From: an uncultured Verrucomicrobiae bacterium
GTDB lineage: Bacteria; Verrucomicrobiota; Verrucomicrobiia; Limisphaerales; J093
Assembly: GCA_937946835.1 (NCBI GenBank)
Contig: CALFAV010000011.1
Coordinates: forward strand, 1-64,000
Length of the DNA stretch: 64,000 bases
Reading direction: 5' to 3'
Below, piece by piece: positions 1 to 9,607 of this stretch (positions are counted from its first letter, which is position 1; each line of letters begins with the position of its first letter). The position numbers and the translations under genes are program-made. The notes under the pieces were generated by a model. That model was not told the DNA's origin, ran no database searches, and worked only from the letters and a program-made list of their open reading frames with translations.

Positions 1-2
1 AC

Positions 3-791
3 TCCAGGCGCGCCTCGATGGAACTGCATGAACCAAATGTCCTTGAGGGGCGAACCGTTTGGCACCGATGGACCGCCCAGGGGGATCAATTTATGACCTT
101 CGAAGGTAAGAGCGGTATTCAAAGTGACGCAAAAATCGCGGTTTACCAGGGACCAAGCCTGCAAAAGCTGGAACTCATCGTTCAGCGTGGAGAGGACGGG
201 TCGGGTCCTGTGAGCAAGGTGAGTTTTCATGCGCGCGCCGGAGAGACTTACTCCATTTGTTTCGACCAGGACGTATCTCAGGATCGTCCTGCTCCCTACA
301 CCCTGACATGGAATCCCACTCCTCCTCCTTCGTTTAGTTCCACGCAATTTTCACCCATCAAGGGTTTGCCAGGAACGAAAGTTACTATTACGGGGACAAA
401 CCTCATTGGCGTCTCCGAAGTTCTTTTTAATGGGGCCAGCGCCGTCTTCACTCATGCCGAAGGGTCAACGGGCGATTCGCGGCTGAACGCAATCGTGCCG
501 GTCAGCGCGGTGTCCGGGCCGGTGACGCTGGTGGCGCCTTATGGAAGAGTGACGAGTATCCGCGCTTTTGAAGTTTCAATGCCGCGGTTGACTGTGCAAA
601 AAGTGGGAGAAATCGTTGAGGTGGGATGGGCCTCCTCAAGCCCTGAGTTCGTCCTGGAATCCAGCGAAAACCTGCTGGAATGGAATCTGGTAACGAACGG
701 GGTATTGAGGGAGGATTCCGGAAGCATTTATTCCCCAGACCTCGGGAGCACCGCCTGTTTTTACCGGATTCTCCGTCAAAAAGTGAACTGA
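3..791 (+). CDS. Secreted/cell-surface protein with IPT/TIG-like domain, 5' end probably outside window
   Basis: Frame is open to the window start; GRTVWHRWTAQGD motif and FSPIKGLPGTKVTITGTNLIGVSEVLFNG (IPT/TIG pattern). Confidence 0.6.
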   Translation, partial: SRRASMELHEPNVLEGRTVWHRWTAQGDQFMTFEGKSGIQSDAKIAVYQGPSLQKLELIVQRGEDGSGPVSKVSFHARAGETYSICFDQDVSQDRPAPYTLTWNPTPPPSFSSTQFSPIKGLPGTKVTITGTNLIGVSEVLFNGASAVFTHAEGSTGDSRLNAIVPVSAVSGPVTLVAPYGRVTSIRAFEVSMPRLTVQKVGEIVEVGWASSSPEFVLESSENLLEWNLVTNGVLREDSGSIYSPDLGSTACFYRILRQKVN

Positions 792-854
792 AGATTTTCT
801 GCGTAAGCATGAACCGCGCAGCGTCCCAAAAGCAATGTCCTATCAGTATCATAA

Positions 855-1234
855 AGGGGTCGGTTCTTGATATTGACATATAAGGCAGTGCGGGCCACTC
901 TCCCGTCATGGCGCGCAAGCTGAGAGTCGAATATCCCGGAGCGATTTATCACGGCCTGAATCACGGCGACCGCCGTGAGCCGATCTTCCAGGACGAGGCG
1001 GATCGGCAACGCTTCGTCGAGACGCTGGGTGGGGAGACCTTTCGGCAGGAGTTGCTGGCGCAGATGAACGCGCGGTTGGGCGCGGAGCATTACGGCGAGG
1101 AACGGGCGGAGACGACGTTGACGATGGGCTGGATCCCAGAGCGCCAGGGATGGACACACGCGGGCATCTGAGCCACCTGCTGTATCGGCGGCGCGAGACT
1201 GCCACTGGCCAGCCAATATCAAGAACTGACCCCT
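855..1234 (+). mobile_element. Decayed RAYT (REP-associated tyrosine transposase) element bounded by inverted repeats
   Basis: 20-bp near-perfect inverted repeats: 855-874 aggggtcggttcttgatatt and 1215-1234 aatatcaagaactgacccct (1 mismatch) flank a RAYT-like ORF fragment. Confidence 0.6.
908..1171 (+). pseudogene. Truncated/internally deleted RAYT (IS200-like, Y1_Tnp) transposase
   Basis: MARKLRVEYPGAIYHGLNHGDRREPIFQDEADRQRFVETLG matches the RAYT N-terminus, then jumps to C-terminal-like sequence; the catalytic Tyr region is missing. Confidence 0.7.
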
Positions 1235-1266
1235 CAGCTGATTCCGTTGTTAAGTTGGCAGTCCGC

Positions 1267-2811
1267 TCACGTCGGGTGCGGATTGGATTTGATCAGCGCA
1301 TCAATTTTTCGGCGGACTTCTTCGCTCATGCGGATTAACGGTGGCCACGGCCTTTTGAACCCTTCGCCGGGGAGTTTGCGCGTGGCGTCAAAGCCCAGCT
1401 TCGTGCCCACGCCGATTTCGCTGGTGGCGTGATCCAGTACATCGGCCGGCCCGCGCGTGAAGACGGTGTCGCGTTGCGGGTCGGTGTTGGCGCAGAGGCG
1501 GAAGAGGACTTCGCTGGTGTTGTGCACGTCCACGTCGTCATCCACCACGATGATGTATTTGGTGAACATCATCTGGCCCATGCCCCAGAGGCCGTGCATG
1601 ATCTTGTAGGCCTGCATCGGGTAGGTCTTGCGGATGCTCACGAAGACGAGGTTGTGGAAGACGCCTTCGGCCGGCAGCGCCAGGTCCATGATCTCGGGGA
1701 AGTTCATCTTGAACACGGGCAGGAACAGTTTCACGGACGCGCTGCCGATGTAGAAATCTTCCATCGGCGGGAGGCCGACGATGGTGGCGGGATAGACGGC
1801 GTCTTTGCGGTGGGTGATGGCGGTGACGTGGAAAACGGGGTACGGCTCGGGGAGGGTGTAATAGCCGGTGTGATCGCCGAACGGGCCTTCCTCTCGCAGC
1901 GGCTCGGTCGGGTCCACGTAACCCTCTAGGACAAAGTCGGCGTTGGCCGGGACTTCGAGATTATTCGAGACACATCGGACTAGTTCGACGGATTGCTTTC
2001 TCAAGTAGCCGGCGAGGAGGAACTCGTCGAGGCCATCGGGCAAAGGAGCAGTGGCGCAGAAGGTGAACACGGGGTCGCCGCCCAGGAACACGGCCACGGG
2101 CATGCGTTCGCCGCGCTCGTAGTAACGGCGGCCGTGGCGCGCGCCGACTTTTTGGAGTTGCCAGTGCATCCCGGTGGTGCGTTCGTCGTAAATTTGCATC
2201 CGATACATGCCGACGTTGCGTTGGCCGGTGTCGGGGTCCTTGGTCACGACGCACGGCAGGGTGATGAAACGGCCGCCGTCCAGCGGCCAGCATTTCTGGA
2301 TGGGGAGATTGAGCAAGGTCGCGGGCTGCGGGTCGGGGGCCGAGGGATTGCGCCAGTCGGGCGCTTTGGGCCAGGGCACGGTGCGCGGGGGCGGGGCGTC
2401 GAATTTGTGGATGACCTCTTGGCACGGGCCGCTCTTGACCATCTTGGGTTTGGCGTGGCGGAGGTCGAGCGCGGTGGACAGGAGCCGGATCGCTTCACGA
2501 AAACTTGTGGGCGGTTTGGCCCGGATGAGCGAGCCGAGTTCGGCGGCCACGGCGTCCACGGACTCGGCCCCGAACGCCAGCGCCATCCGTCGCCACGAAC
2601 CCAGGGTGTTGATGGCCAGCGGAAAGGGTGACACCTCGCCGTTGACGGTGGGCTTTTCGATGAGCAGCGCTTTGCCGCCGCCGGGCGACTTCATTTCGCG
2701 ATCAGCCAGTTCGGTGATTTCCAGTTCGGTGGCGACGGGTGGGCTGATGCGCTTCAGCTCACCCAGCCGATCCAAGGCCCGGAGGAAATCCCGGAAGGAT
2801 TCATACGCCAT
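1267..2811 (-). CDS. UbiD family decarboxylase
   Basis: MAYESFRDFLRALDRLGELKRI...; EGPFGDHTGYY and MHGLWGMGQMMFTKYIIVVDDDVDVHN are UbiD hallmarks. Confidence 0.9.
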   Translation of the reverse strand: MAYESFRDFLRALDRLGELKRISPPVATELEITELADREMKSPGGGKALLIEKPTVNGEVSPFPLAINTLGSWRRMALAFGAESVDAVAAELGSLIRAKPPTSFREAIRLLSTALDLRHAKPKMVKSGPCQEVIHKFDAPPPRTVPWPKAPDWRNPSAPDPQPATLLNLPIQKCWPLDGGRFITLPCVVTKDPDTGQRNVGMYRMQIYDERTTGMHWQLQKVGARHGRRYYERGERMPVAVFLGGDPVFTFCATAPLPDGLDEFLLAGYLRKQSVELVRCVSNNLEVPANADFVLEGYVDPTEPLREEGPFGDHTGYYTLPEPYPVFHVTAITHRKDAVYPATIVGLPPMEDFYIGSASVKLFLPVFKMNFPEIMDLALPAEGVFHNLVFVSIRKTYPMQAYKIMHGLWGMGQMMFTKYIIVVDDDVDVHNTSEVLFRLCANTDPQRDTVFTRGPADVLDHATSEIGVGTKLGFDATRKLPGEGFKRPWPPLIRMSEEVRRKIDALIKSNPHPT

Positions 2812-2870
2812 GCCCGCAGCTTAAACCGCCCCGGCCGGCCGGCAATCGTGCAGCTTCCTGCAGCGGGCTT

Positions 2871-4247
2871 TCACACCTCAATCAGTTCGCCGGGAGCGGG
2901 TTGGAGGACCCGGATTCGTGGATAGCGTTGGCGGAGGGCGGTGGCGAACCAGGCCCGCGCCTCCGGCTCCCCGTGCCCCAGCACAACAACCCGGGGGTTG
3001 ACGACGCCGACGAAGTCGAGGAGCTCATCGCGGTTGGCGTGGGCGGTCAAATCAAAATCCAGCACCTCGCATCGTCGCGTCACCTCGCCCACGGTGCGAC
3101 TGTAGTGGAAAGGTTGGCCGGGTCGGGAAGCCTTGAGCCGGCCGCCCGGGGTTTCGGGGTCGGCGTAGCCCACAAAGAAGACGGCGTGGCGTTCATCGGC
3201 AGCGAGCCGGACTGCCAGATCGTGCGCGGCGGTGTTTTCGGTCAACATCCCCGCGGTCAGGACGAAAATCCGCCCCGGACTGAGTTTTAAGCTCTGGGCC
3301 TGGTGGGGGTCCAACACTTCGAGCTGGAGCGCTTCGTGAAGTTGAAGATTGGGGTGTTGGCGACAGGTACGATGGGCTTGGAGATCGTAAATTTCCGTAA
3401 ACACCCGGCCCAGCCCGCCGATGTAAATGGGCTGGGGACGCAAGCGCCGTTGCCGGGTCAGCAGGGCCAAAATGGCCAGAATTTCCTGGGTGCGCCCGAG
3501 GGCAAAAGTGGGGATGAGCACGCTGCCGCGGCGCTTGAGCACGCGTTCCAAAGCGGTGGCGAAACGTTCGGTCTCGGCCTCTCGGCTGTAACCGGGCGAG
3601 GGCCCCCGCGCGCCCCGGGTGGTTTCCATCAGGAGCACATCCGCTTCCACGTCCGCGAAACGGGCTCCCCGCAGGAGGGTTTGATCGGCAAAGGAGACAT
3701 CGCCGGTGTAAAAGAGGGTTTCCTTCTGCCCGCGCACCATGATGCCGGCCGAGCCGAGGGTGTGACCGGCGTCGAAAAATTCCAGTGTGGGAGAGGCGGC
3801 GCCCCGACGCAGCGGGTGATGGGCGGCCCATTCGATTTCCCGGTTGTAGCGGAACCCTTGAAACCGGGGAGCGATCTCGTCCACTTCGTCGTGCGTGTAT
3901 AGCGGGTATTCAGCCAAGCCCAGCTCGGCGCGCTGGCGGACCATGACGTTCACCGAGTTGTGCAACACCCGTTCCACCAGGAAATAACTCAGTTCGGTCA
4001 TCAGCACATGTGCCCGGGGGAAACGCCGCACCGCCACGGGGAGCGAGCCCACGTGATCGTGGTGACAGTGGGAAACGACAATGGCATCAAGCTCGGTAGC
4101 CGGGACTGCTCCGTAAAGCGGCAGGCTGGCATTGCCCTCCCGCTTGGGGTGGGTACCGGCGTCGAGCAAAAGCCGATGTCCCTCGAACTCCACCCACCAA
4201 GCGCTGGCACCAATGTCCGGGGCTGGATTGAGATTCTGGATTTTCAC
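2871..4247 (-). CDS. MBL-fold / beta-CASP RNA-processing exonuclease-like metallohydrolase
   Basis: VVSHCHHDHVGSLP, FYTGDVSFADQTLL, LIPTFALGRTQEIL, LTAHANRDELLDFV motifs. Confidence 0.85.
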   Translation of the reverse strand: MKIQNLNPAPDIGASAWWVEFEGHRLLLDAGTHPKREGNASLPLYGAVPATELDAIVVSHCHHDHVGSLPVAVRRFPRAHVLMTELSYFLVERVLHNSVNVMVRQRAELGLAEYPLYTHDEVDEIAPRFQGFRYNREIEWAAHHPLRRGAASPTLEFFDAGHTLGSAGIMVRGQKETLFYTGDVSFADQTLLRGARFADVEADVLLMETTRGARGPSPGYSREAETERFATALERVLKRRGSVLIPTFALGRTQEILAILALLTRQRRLRPQPIYIGGLGRVFTEIYDLQAHRTCRQHPNLQLHEALQLEVLDPHQAQSLKLSPGRIFVLTAGMLTENTAAHDLAVRLAADERHAVFFVGYADPETPGGRLKASRPGQPFHYSRTVGEVTRRCEVLDFDLTAHANRDELLDFVGVVNPRVVVLGHGEPEARAWFATALRQRYPRIRVLQPAPGELIEV

Positions 4248-4315
4248 GAAACCGTCTTGGTTTACGCAACAACGCGCGCAAAATCAAGCGGTTGCACTGA
4301 GTTTGAACACTTTGG

Positions 4316-4475
4316 TCTCCGGCAACGTCTGATTCAGTGCCCGGACGGCCAGGACCGGAGCCCGCTAGCCGGTGGGCCGGACGGGTATCCGTTCGGCCGG
4401 TTTGCCGAGCGGAGAGGAGGTTCGTTTGGTTGTTTGGGTTGGGCGGGCACCGCAAGGTGCCCGCCGTTTTCTTTT
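4316..4475 (+). ncRNA. Candidate structured RNA or 5' leader ending in an intrinsic terminator
   Basis: Closing helix 4320-4325 (CGGCAA)/4402-4407 (TTGCCG), extended by 4316-4319/4412-4415, GC-rich internal inverted repeats, then a perfect 10-bp terminator stem and U-rich tract; lies between divergent genes. Confidence 0.4.
4442..4475 (+). terminator. Rho-independent terminator
   Basis: GGCGGGCACC-GCAA-GGTGCCCGCC followed by GTTTTCTTTT; U-tract only on + strand. Confidence 0.8.
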
Positions 4476-4602
4476 CGGACAGCAAGTAGCCGTGACCGCC
4501 GACAGTTAAACGGGGTTGCACGACCCTGGCTGAAGCCACGTCATCCGAAGTGCTTGGGGTAAATGGCTTGCAATTTCTGCGCCCCTGCCAAGCCTATTCC
4601 CG

Positions 4603-5832
4603 ATGACCCCGCGAGAACGCGTCTTAGCCGCCTTGGACCACCGCGAGCCGGACCGCCCGCCGGTGGACCTTTCCGGGCATCGTTCCTCCGGCATCGCTGC
4701 GCTGGCCTACGTCCGTCTGCGTCGCCATCTCGGTTTGCCGGAGCGCCCCCTCCGCGTTTACGATCCGGTGCAGCAACTGGCCATTGTGGACGAGGATGTG
4801 CTCGATCTTTTCCGGGTGGACACCATCGAGTTGGGCCGGGCCTTCGCCCGCGAAGATTCGTACTGGCAGGATTGGGTGCTGCCCGATGGCACTCCCTGCC
4901 AAATTCCTGCTTGGGTGAATCTCCAGCACGAGCCCGGGGGGTGGGTGCTCCGGTCTGCCAGTGGACGCGAACTGGCCCGGATGCCCGACGGCGTTTTGTA
5001 TTTCGAGCAAACCTACTGGCCGTTTGCCGAGGTTGATGATTTGGAGCACCTCCCCGACCACTTGGGCGAAAGCATGTGGACGGCGGTAATGACCCCGCCG
5101 GGCCCCCTGGTTGACGGGCCGAACGGCCTTGCCCGGCTGCACGAAGGGGCACAGCGGCTGCGCGCGGAGACCGACCGGGCCATCATCGGTTTGTTCGGCG
5201 GCAACCTGCTCGAATTGGGGCAGTTTCTTTACCGCAACGACAATTTTTATTTGCTGCTGGCCGGCAATCCCCGGCGGGCGCACGCCTTTTTGGACCGTGC
5301 GGTTGAGATGCATCTGGCTAATTTGGAGAGTTTTTTGAGCGCAGTGGGCCCGTACATTGACCTGATTCTGTTCGGCGATGACCTGGGCATGCAGTCCGGC
5401 CCACAAATCTCGCCCAAAATGTACCGGGAGTTCTTTTTCCCGCGCCAGCGACTGATGTGGCAGCGGGTCCGGGAACTGGCCCCGGGGGTGCGCATCATGC
5501 TCCATTGTTGCGGCGGGGTGCGGGAGCTTTTGCCGGGGCTGATCGAGGCGGGGCTGGACGCCATCAACCCGGTGCAAATCACCTGCAGGGGAATGGATCC
5601 GGCGGGGTTAAAACGGGACTTTGGCGCGGACCTGACTTTTTGGGGCGGTGGCTGCAACACCCAGGAAATCCTCTGTCGGGCCACTCCGGGGCAAGTCCGC
5701 GACCATGTTCGTCGGTTGGCCGAGATTTGGCAACCAAGGGGTGGCTGGGTATTTCAACAGGTACACAACATTTTGGCCGATGCCCCGCCTGGAAACATTG
5801 TGGCGATGTATGATGCATTAAGTACGAACTGA
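4603..5832 (+). CDS. Uroporphyrinogen decarboxylase (URO-D) family protein
   Basis: MTPRERVLAALDHREPDRPPVDLSG start; FGDDLGMQSGPQISPKMYREFFFPRQ; HCCGGVRELLPGLIEAGLDAINPVQ. Confidence 0.88.
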   Translation: MTPRERVLAALDHREPDRPPVDLSGHRSSGIAALAYVRLRRHLGLPERPLRVYDPVQQLAIVDEDVLDLFRVDTIELGRAFAREDSYWQDWVLPDGTPCQIPAWVNLQHEPGGWVLRSASGRELARMPDGVLYFEQTYWPFAEVDDLEHLPDHLGESMWTAVMTPPGPLVDGPNGLARLHEGAQRLRAETDRAIIGLFGGNLLELGQFLYRNDNFYLLLAGNPRRAHAFLDRAVEMHLANLESFLSAVGPYIDLILFGDDLGMQSGPQISPKMYREFFFPRQRLMWQRVRELAPGVRIMLHCCGGVRELLPGLIEAGLDAINPVQITCRGMDPAGLKRDFGADLTFWGGGCNTQEILCRATPGQVRDHVRRLAEIWQPRGGWVFQQVHNILADAPPGNIVAMYDALSTN

Positions 5833-6023
5833 CACTTTATGTCATCCAGCCTCTCGGCGTTCGGCGGGCAAGTTGCAATTGTTTCAATTTTGGAAACAGC
5901 TTCCCATGCTTGGAACCCCGCACTGCCTCTACCACATCCATCCTTTGACTCCGATTCCCCCCTCCCGACGCACCCGCCAACTTCGTCTCGCCCGCCGGGC
6001 CCTGACCCGGTTAACTGGGCGTT

Positions 6024-6788
6024 GTGGCGGACACGCTGGTCGTCAACGAAATCTACCTGAGCCTGCAGGGCGAAAGCACCTTCGCCGGTCTGCCCTGTGT
6101 TTTTGTGCGGTTGACGGCCTGCAACTTGCGTTGTTCCTACTGTGACACCGCCTACGCCTTCACCGAGGGCCGGCGCATGTCCTTCGATACTGTCCTTACC
6201 GAGGTGCAACGACTGGCCGCGCCGTTTCGGTCGGCGCATCCCAAATGCCGGTTCACCGGCCCCGAAGTCCAAAATCCGACGCTGCCCCTGGTGGAACTGA
6301 CCGGCGGCGAACCGCTCCTCCAGCCTGCCGCCCTGCCCCTCCTGCGCGCCTTGTGCGACGCCGGTTACACCGTATTGCTGGAAACCAGCGGCGCGATGGA
6401 CATCTCGCCGGTGGACCCGCGCGTGCGCCGCATCATGGACCTCAAGTGCCCCAGCAGCGGCGAAGCGGCGCGCAACCGCTGGGAAAACCTCGCTTACCTC
6501 CGGCCCACGGACGAGGTCAAATTCGTCATCGGTACGGTGGAAGATTATGCCTGGGCAAAGGAAATCCTGGAGTGGCGCCACCTGGCGGCCATTTGTCCGG
6601 TGCTTTTTTCCTGGGCCACACCCCTGACCCCGGCCCAGCGCGACCCTTCCTTGAAACTGCCGCCGGCCGGGCACACCCCCTTGAGCCGCCGTGAACTGGC
6701 CGAGCGCATCCTGGCCGACGCCCTGCCCGTGCGCTTACAGGTTCAGTTACACAAGGTCATTTGGTCGCCGGACCAACGCGGCGTCTGA
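6024..6788 (+). CDS. queE: 7-carboxy-7-deazaguanine synthase (radical SAM)
   Basis: VNEIYLSLQGESTFAGLPCVFVRLTACNLRCSYCDTAYAFTEG; GTG start. Confidence 0.9.
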   Translation: MADTLVVNEIYLSLQGESTFAGLPCVFVRLTACNLRCSYCDTAYAFTEGRRMSFDTVLTEVQRLAAPFRSAHPKCRFTGPEVQNPTLPLVELTGGEPLLQPAALPLLRALCDAGYTVLLETSGAMDISPVDPRVRRIMDLKCPSSGEAARNRWENLAYLRPTDEVKFVIGTVEDYAWAKEILEWRHLAAICPVLFSWATPLTPAQRDPSLKLPPAGHTPLSRRELAERILADALPVRLQVQLHKVIWSPDQRGV

Positions 6789-6801
6789 AGCCCATCCTTG
6801 C

Positions 6802-8175
6802 ATGAGGCACCGCCGGCCATCTCTTCCGCGTACTGCCAGCGTACTGCGGCGGCTCCGCGCTTACGAGTGCCGCAACGTGACGTATGTGGACCCCGGCGGC
6901 GGCTGGCCGATCGTGTGGGTGCGCGCGCGGGGTTGCCACGTCTGGGATGCCGAGGGCCGGCGCTATCTGGACCTGACTGCGGCTTTTGGCGTGGCGGCGG
7001 CCGGTCACGCCAATCCGTGCGTGGTGCGCGCCGGTCAACGCCAAATGGCCACGCTCCTGCACGCGATGGGCGATGTGCACCCCCACCCGCTCAAGGCCGA
7101 ACTCGCGCGGGCGCTGAGCCGAATCACCTTCGAGCGGTGGGACGAAGAACGGCGGAAATCCGGGGCGCAGACGCCGAATGCCGGGCGGCCGCGAACCCCA
7201 ACGGCCAAGACCGTGTTCACAAATTCCGGCTTCGAGGCCGTCGAGGTTGCGCTCAAGACCGCCCTGCTGGCCACGGGCCGACCGCGGGTGCTGGCTTTCG
7301 AGGGAGCCTACCACGGGCTGGGCTACGGCGCACTCGCCACCACTCATCGGGAATACTTCCGGTCACCGTTTCGCCGCCAACTGGCCGAGTTTGCCGACTT
7401 TGCGCCCTACCCCCAAAACCCGGCTGACCTGACGCCGGCGCTGACAGCAGTTCGGCGCCGGTTGCAGGCCGGCGACATCGGCGCGGTGCTGGTCGAGCCG
7501 GTCCAGGGCCGTGGGGGAATCCGCGTGCCCCCGCCGGAGTTCCTGCCGGCGGTGCGCGCGTTGTGCGACCGCCATGGCGCGCTGCTGGTCTTGGACGAAA
7601 TTTACACCGGCTTCGGGCGCACCGGCCGCTGGTTCGCTTGCGAGCACGCCGGGGTGGTCCCGGACCTGATCTGCCTGGGCAAGGCGCTGACCGGCGGCTT
7701 CCCGCTGTCGGCCTGCGTGGGCCGGGCGGACCTCATGGACGCGGCGTGGCCGGAGGCCACCGGAGAGGCCCTGCACACCAGCACCTTCCTGGGCCATCCG
7801 GTGGGTTGTGCGATGGCGCTGGCGCACCTTGCCGAAATCCGCCGGCTCCGGTTGGTGCCCCGCAGCGCGCGCCTGGGGCGGGTGTTGCAGCGCGAACTGG
7901 CCGGGCTGCGGCCCGCGGTCTGCGGGTTGCGACTTACCGCCCGAGGGGTCGGCCTCATGGCCGGAGTCGAGCTGCGCCGAGCCGATGATTCACCCGCCAC
8001 TGTCGAAACACAGCGGGTGCTCAAGACCCTGCTCCGACGCGGGTACATCCTCCTGCCCGAGGGTGAGCACGGCAATGTCCTCAGCTTCACCCCGCCGCTG
8101 ACCATTGCGGCAGCCGACCTGCGCCGGGCCGTGGACGCGCTGGGCGAAGTGCTCGGGGAATCGGCCACGGCATGA
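6802..8175 (+). CDS. Class III aminotransferase (aspartate aminotransferase superfamily)
   Basis: PLP Lys motif LICLGKALTGGFPLSA, LLVLDEIYTGFGRTGRWFA; ATG at 6802 preferred over ORF start 6691, which overlaps queE. Confidence 0.85.
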   Translation: MRHRRPSLPRTASVLRRLRAYECRNVTYVDPGGGWPIVWVRARGCHVWDAEGRRYLDLTAAFGVAAAGHANPCVVRAGQRQMATLLHAMGDVHPHPLKAELARALSRITFERWDEERRKSGAQTPNAGRPRTPTAKTVFTNSGFEAVEVALKTALLATGRPRVLAFEGAYHGLGYGALATTHREYFRSPFRRQLAEFADFAPYPQNPADLTPALTAVRRRLQAGDIGAVLVEPVQGRGGIRVPPPEFLPAVRALCDRHGALLVLDEIYTGFGRTGRWFACEHAGVVPDLICLGKALTGGFPLSACVGRADLMDAAWPEATGEALHTSTFLGHPVGCAMALAHLAEIRRLRLVPRSARLGRVLQRELAGLRPAVCGLRLTARGVGLMAGVELRRADDSPATVETQRVLKTLLRRGYILLPEGEHGNVLSFTPPLTIAAADLRRAVDALGEVLGESATA

Positions 8176-9059
8176 AACTCTCGGAGATGCGACGGCTCCT
8201 GTCCGAGCGGCACATCCAACTCACCCGCTCGCTCGGCCAGAATTTTCTTCATGACGCCCACCAACTGCGACGCGTGCTGGCGCTGGCGGAGCTCAGCCCC
8301 GGCGACCGTGTCCTGGAAGTCGGCCCCGGGCTGGGCCCGTTGACCGAGGGCTTGCTGGCCGCCGGCGCCGACGTGCTGGCTCTCGAAAAAGACGCCCGGC
8401 TGGTGGCCCTGCTGGCCGAGCGGTTGAAGGTTGCCCCCGAGCCGGCCGTCCCGGACGACGCCGCCCTGCGCGCGCCCGGCGTGCCGGGCCGACTGCGCTT
8501 GGTGCACGCCGATGCCCTGCACCTGCTCCGGCGCAGCCCGCGCGACTGGAGCGGCTGGAAACTCGTGGCCAACCTGCCCTACTCGGTGGCCTCGCCCATT
8601 TTGGTCGAGCTGGCCGCTGCCGCCCACCCCCCGGACCGGCTGGTGGTCACCCTTCAACGCGAGGTGGTGCGCCGGCTCACCGCCACCGCGGGCGACCCGG
8701 ATTACGGCCTGCTCACCCTGCTGATGCAGCAGCGGTTTGCGCCCACCGGCTCGTTCCGGATTCCCTCCGACTGCTTTTTCCCCGAGCCGGAGGTCGAGTC
8801 CGGCTGCGTGGCGTTGGTGCGCCGCGAGCCCGCGCCGCTCACTCCGGACGAGCGCCGGGTGTTTGCCCGCGTGGTGAAACGGGCCTTTTCCGAGCGGCGC
8901 AAGAAGGCCCTCAAGCTCCTCAAATTCGACTGGCCCGCCCCCGTGCTCGAAACGGCCTGGCAGGACCTGCGATTGGATCCCAACGCCCGCGCCGAAACCC
9001 TGAGTCGCGAGGTCTTTTTCGACCTCACCCGCCGATTGGCACCGCTGCCCCCGCCATGA
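8172..9059 (+). CDS. rsmA: 16S rRNA (adenine(1518)-N(6)/adenine(1519)-N(6))-dimethyltransferase
   Basis: LGQNFLHDAHQLRRVL, VLEVGPGLGPLTEGLL, VANLPYSVASPIL; ATGA overlap with upstream gene. Confidence 0.92.
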   Translation: MKLSEMRRLLSERHIQLTRSLGQNFLHDAHQLRRVLALAELSPGDRVLEVGPGLGPLTEGLLAAGADVLALEKDARLVALLAERLKVAPEPAVPDDAALRAPGVPGRLRLVHADALHLLRRSPRDWSGWKLVANLPYSVASPILVELAAAAHPPDRLVVTLQREVVRRLTATAGDPDYGLLTLLMQQRFAPTGSFRIPSDCFFPEPEVESGCVALVRREPAPLTPDERRVFARVVKRAFSERRKKALKLLKFDWPAPVLETAWQDLRLDPNARAETLSREVFFDLTRRLAPLPPP

Positions 9060-9607
9060 ACCAAGCCCGGAACGAGGAGCTGTTCGACGTGGTCAATGAC
9101 CGGGACGAGGTCATCGGCCGGCGCCCGCGGCGCGAGGTCCACCGCCTCGGCCTCAAGCACCGGGCCGTGCATGTGCTGGTGTTCAACGCCCGCGGCGAGC
9201 TGTTCCTGCAGCGTCGCGCCCTGACCAAGGACTGCGCCCCCGGCAAGTGGGACTCCTCGGCCTCCGGCCACCTCGGCCCGGGTGAGAGCTATGACGCCGC
9301 GGCGGTGCGCGAGGTCGCGGAGGAACTGGGCGTGCGCCCGGACCGACCGCCGGAGCGGTTGTTCAAAATCGCCGCCTGCCCCGCCACGGAGCAGGAATTT
9401 GTCTGGGTGTACCGGGCCGAGGCCGACGGCCCGTTCACTCTGCATCCCGACGAAATTGCGGGCGGCGGGTGGTTCACGCCCGAACAGGTGACCCGCTGGC
9501 TGGCGGAGCGGCCGGAGGACTTCGCCGGCACGGTGCCCTTGATCTGGGCGCGCTACCGGGCGTTGGCCCACGGGCAGGCCGCCGGCCCGCGCGACCCGGC
9601 TCAGTAA
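9056..9607 (+). CDS. NUDIX hydrolase (IPP isomerase-like subgroup)
   Basis: GELFLQRRALTKDCAPGKWDSSASGHLGPGESYDAAAVREVAEELGV NUDIX box. Confidence 0.88.
   Translation: MNQARNEELFDVVNDRDEVIGRRPRREVHRLGLKHRAVHVLVFNARGELFLQRRALTKDCAPGKWDSSASGHLGPGESYDAAAVREVAEELGVRPDRPPERLFKIAACPATEQEFVWVYRAEADGPFTLHPDEIAGGGWFTPEQVTRWLAERPEDFAGTVPLIWARYRALAHGQAAGPRDPAQ

Noticed and set aside
4500-4602. Possible cobalamin riboswitch upstream of URO-D-family gene (GAAGCCACG)
   Set aside because: Only a partial resemblance to the B12 box; no other conserved cobalamin riboswitch elements recognised.
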